A stretch of 64,000 bases of DNA from the NCBI GenBank assembly GCA_016786865.1, contig JAEUVE010000018.1, positions 250,947 to 314,946 on the forward strand, read 5' to 3'. Under the pieces are notes generated by a model. The model searched no databases. It was not told where the DNA came from and saw only the letters and a program-made list of their open reading frames with translations. Source of the stretch: Sediminibacterium sp. GTDB lineage: Bacteria; Bacteroidota; Bacteroidia; Chitinophagales; Chitinophagaceae. The translations under genes and the position numbers were made by a program. This document shows, one piece after another, positions 61,987-64,000 of the stretch (position 1 is its first letter; each line of letters opens with the position of its first letter).

Positions 61987-63222
61987 TTAAGACATCAGAA
62001 TTCCTGCGATGGTAGCAGAAAGATAGGAGGCAAGTGTACCGCAGAGCAGGGCTTTCAGGCCCAGTTTTGCGAGATCGCCCCTGCGTGTGGGAGCCAGTTC
62101 TCCAATACCCCCGATCTGCATGCCCACACTACTGAAATTGGCAAAACCGCAAATGGCGATGCTCACAATCAGCAGGCCTTTTTCCGTTACAATCGGAACA
62201 GCCTTGGTGGTCAGGTTATTAAATGCAACAAACTCATTTACGGTCAGCTTTTGTCCGAGCAGGGAAGCCGCATTGGCAATATCCTGCGAAGGCACACCCA
62301 TGGCCCAGGTCATTGGATAAAATATTTTACTGAAGATCACATCCAGTGTAACACCGGGTACAAACTGCCCGATCAACCAGTTAAGTAAAGCGATCAGGGC
62401 TATGAATCCAATCAGCATGGCAATTACATTCACAGCTATTTTCATACCATCGCTGGCTCCATGGGAAATGGCATCAATGATATTGCTATACGGACTTTTT
62501 ACTTCCAGCTTTACCTTTCCCATGGTCTGGGATTCTTCTGTTTCAGGGAATACGATTTTGGAAATCACCAACGCTCCCGGTGCTGCCATCAAACTGGCGG
62601 TTAGCAGGTATTCCGCCTTGGCGCCCATATTTGCATATACGATCAGGATACCACCGGCGATACAGGCCAGGCTTCCGCTCATGCTGGCCAGCAGTTCACT
62701 TTTGGTCATGGTACTTAAATAAGGGCGGATCATTACCTGGGCTTCTACCTGGCCAACAAATGCACTGGCCACATTACTGAGGGCTTCCGCTCCGCTTACC
62801 CGCATGATAAAGTTCATGGCTTTGGCAATGATGGATACAATGAACTGCATCACTCCAAAATGATACAGGATGGCTACCAGCACGCAAACCAAAATAATGG
62901 TGGAAGTAACACTGAAGGCAAACACAAAACCGCCCTGGTTGAAATTCATTACACCGCCTGGTGCGTTTACCATTACCCCGCCATACACAAAGGCCACACC
63001 TTCTCTGGCAAACCGTTCAATTTTTTCCATACCATGCCCCAGCATCTGAAAGAAACGGGTTACCGGCGGCACTTTCAGTACCATCACGGCAATAAAGATC
63101 TGTAGCAGGATTCCGCTGATGACCAGCCTGTAATTGATTCTTTTTTTATTATTGGAAAACAAAAATGCAATGCCTAAAATCAGTATCACACCCAATAATC
63201 CCTGAAACCTTTCCATAAGCAA
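61987..63222 (-). CDS. Concentrative nucleoside transporter (CNT family)
   Basis: The 411-residue integral membrane protein has CNT signatures: FVFAFSVTSTIILVCVLVAILY, VSGAEALSNVASAFVGQVEAQ with the nucleoside- and Na+-binding residues, ALSGSLACIAGGILIVYANMG-like MSGSLACIAGG, and FANFSSVGMQIGGIGELAPTR near the end. It imports nucleosides with Na+ or H+. About ten helices are visible; length fits (about 400-430). It is transcribed alone and upstream of the mqnE gene, on the same strand, with a 64-base gap that holds the mqnE promoter. Confidence 0.93.
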   Translation of the reverse strand: MLMERFQGLLGVILILGIAFLFSNNKKRINYRLVISGILLQIFIAVMVLKVPPVTRFFQMLGHGMEKIERFAREGVAFVYGGVMVNAPGGVMNFNQGGFVFAFSVTSTIILVCVLVAILYHFGVMQFIVSIIAKAMNFIMRVSGAEALSNVASAFVGQVEAQVMIRPYLSTMTKSELLASMSGSLACIAGGILIVYANMGAKAEYLLTASLMAAPGALVISKIVFPETEESQTMGKVKLEVKSPYSNIIDAISHGASDGMKIAVNVIAMLIGFIALIALLNWLIGQFVPGVTLDVIFSKIFYPMTWAMGVPSQDIANAASLLGQKLTVNEFVAFNNLTTKAVPIVTEKGLLIVSIAICGFANFSSVGMQIGGIGELAPTRRGDLAKLGLKALLCGTLASYLSATIAGILMS

Positions 63223-63324
63223 TTAGTTCGCAGACTTTTAAAGCGTGTAAGATAGTTAAATAAGGATTAGAAAATGACGTTTTTGTTAAGTTTTAGCAAA
63301 ATTGGGGGCTTCATTGAACGGCAT

Positions 63325-63348
63325 AAAAAAAGGCCCGTAAAGGGCCTT
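63325..63348 (-). terminator. Intrinsic terminator after trxA
   Basis: On the minus strand AAGGCCC pairs with GGGCCTT around a 5-base loop and runs into T7. It is about 20 bases beyond the trxA stop. Confidence 0.85.
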
Positions 63349-63367
63349 CTTAATCATATTCAACATC

Positions 63368-63685
63368 TTATAAATGAGATTTGATTTTTTTGTCCAGCAC
63401 AGACTTGGGAACTGCGCCAATCTGCTTGTCTACAATCTGACCACCTTTAATGAACAGGATGGCAGGAATGGAGGTAATACCGTAGTTCACACTCAGGTTA
63501 GGATTGTGGTCTACATTCACTTTACCTACATTGATCTGACCATCGTACTCCTTCGCCAGTTCTTCAATAACTGGTCCAATTGCGCGACAAGGTCCGCACC
63601 ATTCTGCCCAGAAATCCACTACCGTTAATTTATCACTATCCAGTACAGTAGACTGAAAATTTGCGTCTGTTAATTCTAAAGCCAT
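63368..63685 (-). CDS. trxA: Thioredoxin
   Basis: The 105-residue protein is a standard thioredoxin: VVDFWAEWCGPCRAIGPVI with the redox-active Cys30-Gly-Pro-Cys33, VNVDHNPNLSVNYGITSIPAILFIKGG with the cis-Pro loop, and a C-terminal helix. It reduces disulfides in the cytosol with thioredoxin reductase. I chose ATG 63685, which gives the usual length and removes an implausible in-frame N-terminal extension. It is a single gene with a strong terminator. Confidence 0.97.
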   Translation of the reverse strand: MALELTDANFQSTVLDSDKLTVVDFWAEWCGPCRAIGPVIEELAKEYDGQINVGKVNVDHNPNLSVNYGITSIPAILFIKGGQIVDKQIGAVPKSVLDKKIKSHL

Positions 63686-63792
63686 TTTTATCAATTTTAG
63701 TTTTAAAGTTATCAATGTTGCACCTGACTGTTCAAAAGCCAGTCCGATTCGGGAAAAGTATATCAAATTTAAGCCCAATCCCTTCTTTCTGC

Positions 63793-64000
63793 TCAATTGA
63801 CTTTTCCACCGATGTGATTTGCCGTTTCCGACTGACTTTCTGACAAGCGTTCTGCCGGTTGCAGCCGGATCGGAAAGAACCTGAAATAGGTAGCTGAGCG
63901 CCAGAACCACTCTACGGGCCCATACTGGTAACGCCGAAGCCACCAACTGCAAAAAACAACCTGGAGGGCAAAAAACACTGTGCCCAGCAGCCAGTTCAGT
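63793..64000 (-). CDS. DUF418 family membrane protein, C-terminal end only
   Basis: The minus-strand frame is open from the window edge to a TAA at 63793-63795 and encodes about 69 residues. It contains NWLLGTVFFALQVVFCSWW, a membrane helix, followed by LRRYQYGPVEWFWRSATYF, the hallmark C-terminal GPxEWxWR motif of DUF418 membrane proteins. The last 25 residues are a polar tail. DUF418 proteins are six- to eight-helix membrane proteins, often annotated YeiB-like, of unknown function. The rest of the gene lies beyond the window. The 107-base gap to trxA shows only AT-rich sequence. Confidence 0.8.
   Translation of the reverse strand, partial: LNWLLGTVFFALQVVFCSWWLRRYQYGPVEWFWRSATYFRFFPIRLQPAERLSESQSETANHIGGKVN

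Overview
The window looks like chromosomal core sequence of a Bacteroidota bacterium, most likely a member of the Chitinophagaceae or a close relative. The signs are Bacteroidota-type promoter elements (TAnnTTTG at -7) in front of many genes, an almost complete lack of Shine-Dalgarno sequences, a fused SecDF, a eukaryote-like homodimeric NADP isocitrate dehydrogenase, a stand-alone methylmalonyl-CoA mutase large subunit, the futalosine-pathway enzyme MqnE, and many short lipoproteins and DUF families typical of the phylum. I see no phage, IS element, integron, CRISPR array or rRNA operon. One tRNA (Arg, TCT) is present. No gene-free stretch exceeds 300 bases; the longest is about 273 bases at 21963-22235.

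Layout. 1-7420: end of clpC, then ubiX and a short GT35 glucan phosphorylase-like gene, a lipoprotein, an Nramp metal transporter fused to a universal stress domain, icd and a DUF1569 gene. 7471-10879: a DUF2452 protein, a TPR histidine kinase and a DUF2911 protein. 10954-22000: an envelope block on the minus strand (amidase, MlaD-like, OstA-like, NhaA, Omp85-like), with lptD divergent on the plus strand, then plsC and ung. 22236-30424: a frameshifted membrane/HTH-like gene, tRNA-Arg, hutH with a secreted partner, glnS, a PspC-like protein and aconitase. 30503-36261: a small membrane protein, an AmiD-like lipoprotein, a TPR protein with a putative papain-like domain, an acyl-CoA dehydrogenase behind a perfect palindromic operator, a secreted DxDDT-motif protein and a YggS-type PLP protein.

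36337-39687 is a probable copper-uptake cassette: a small Cys-rich membrane protein, a Met-rich lipoprotein and an OprC/NosA-like TonB-dependent receptor. 39797-46129 holds a secreted S9 peptidase and M20 amidohydrolase, a YqaE-type protein, the methylmalonyl-CoA mutase subunit, a small membrane protein and an A-type Fe-S carrier. 46301-55779 is a housekeeping block: secDF, an FKBP-like lipoprotein, a YhhN enzyme, groEL/groES, then nusB, DUF1573, yajC and coaE. 55776-64000 holds an RlmK-like methyltransferase, an aminotransferase, a secreted serine hydrolase, sdaA, mqnE, a nucleoside transporter, trxA and the end of a DUF418 membrane protein.

Functional threads are outer-membrane biogenesis and LPS transport (lptD, OstA, MlaD, Omp85, plsC, amidases), TCA and propionate-type carbon flow (icd, acn, mutase, acyl-CoA dehydrogenase), protein secretion and folding (SecDF, YajC, GroEL/ES, FKBP), and metal handling. 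I found no defence island or obviously novel multigene machine. The best leads are a PaaR-like operator upstream of the acyl-CoA dehydrogenase, the copper-uptake cassette, a GT35 protein whose PLP lysine is replaced by threonine, a TPR/papain-like secreted protein, and several promoters sitting almost on the start codon.
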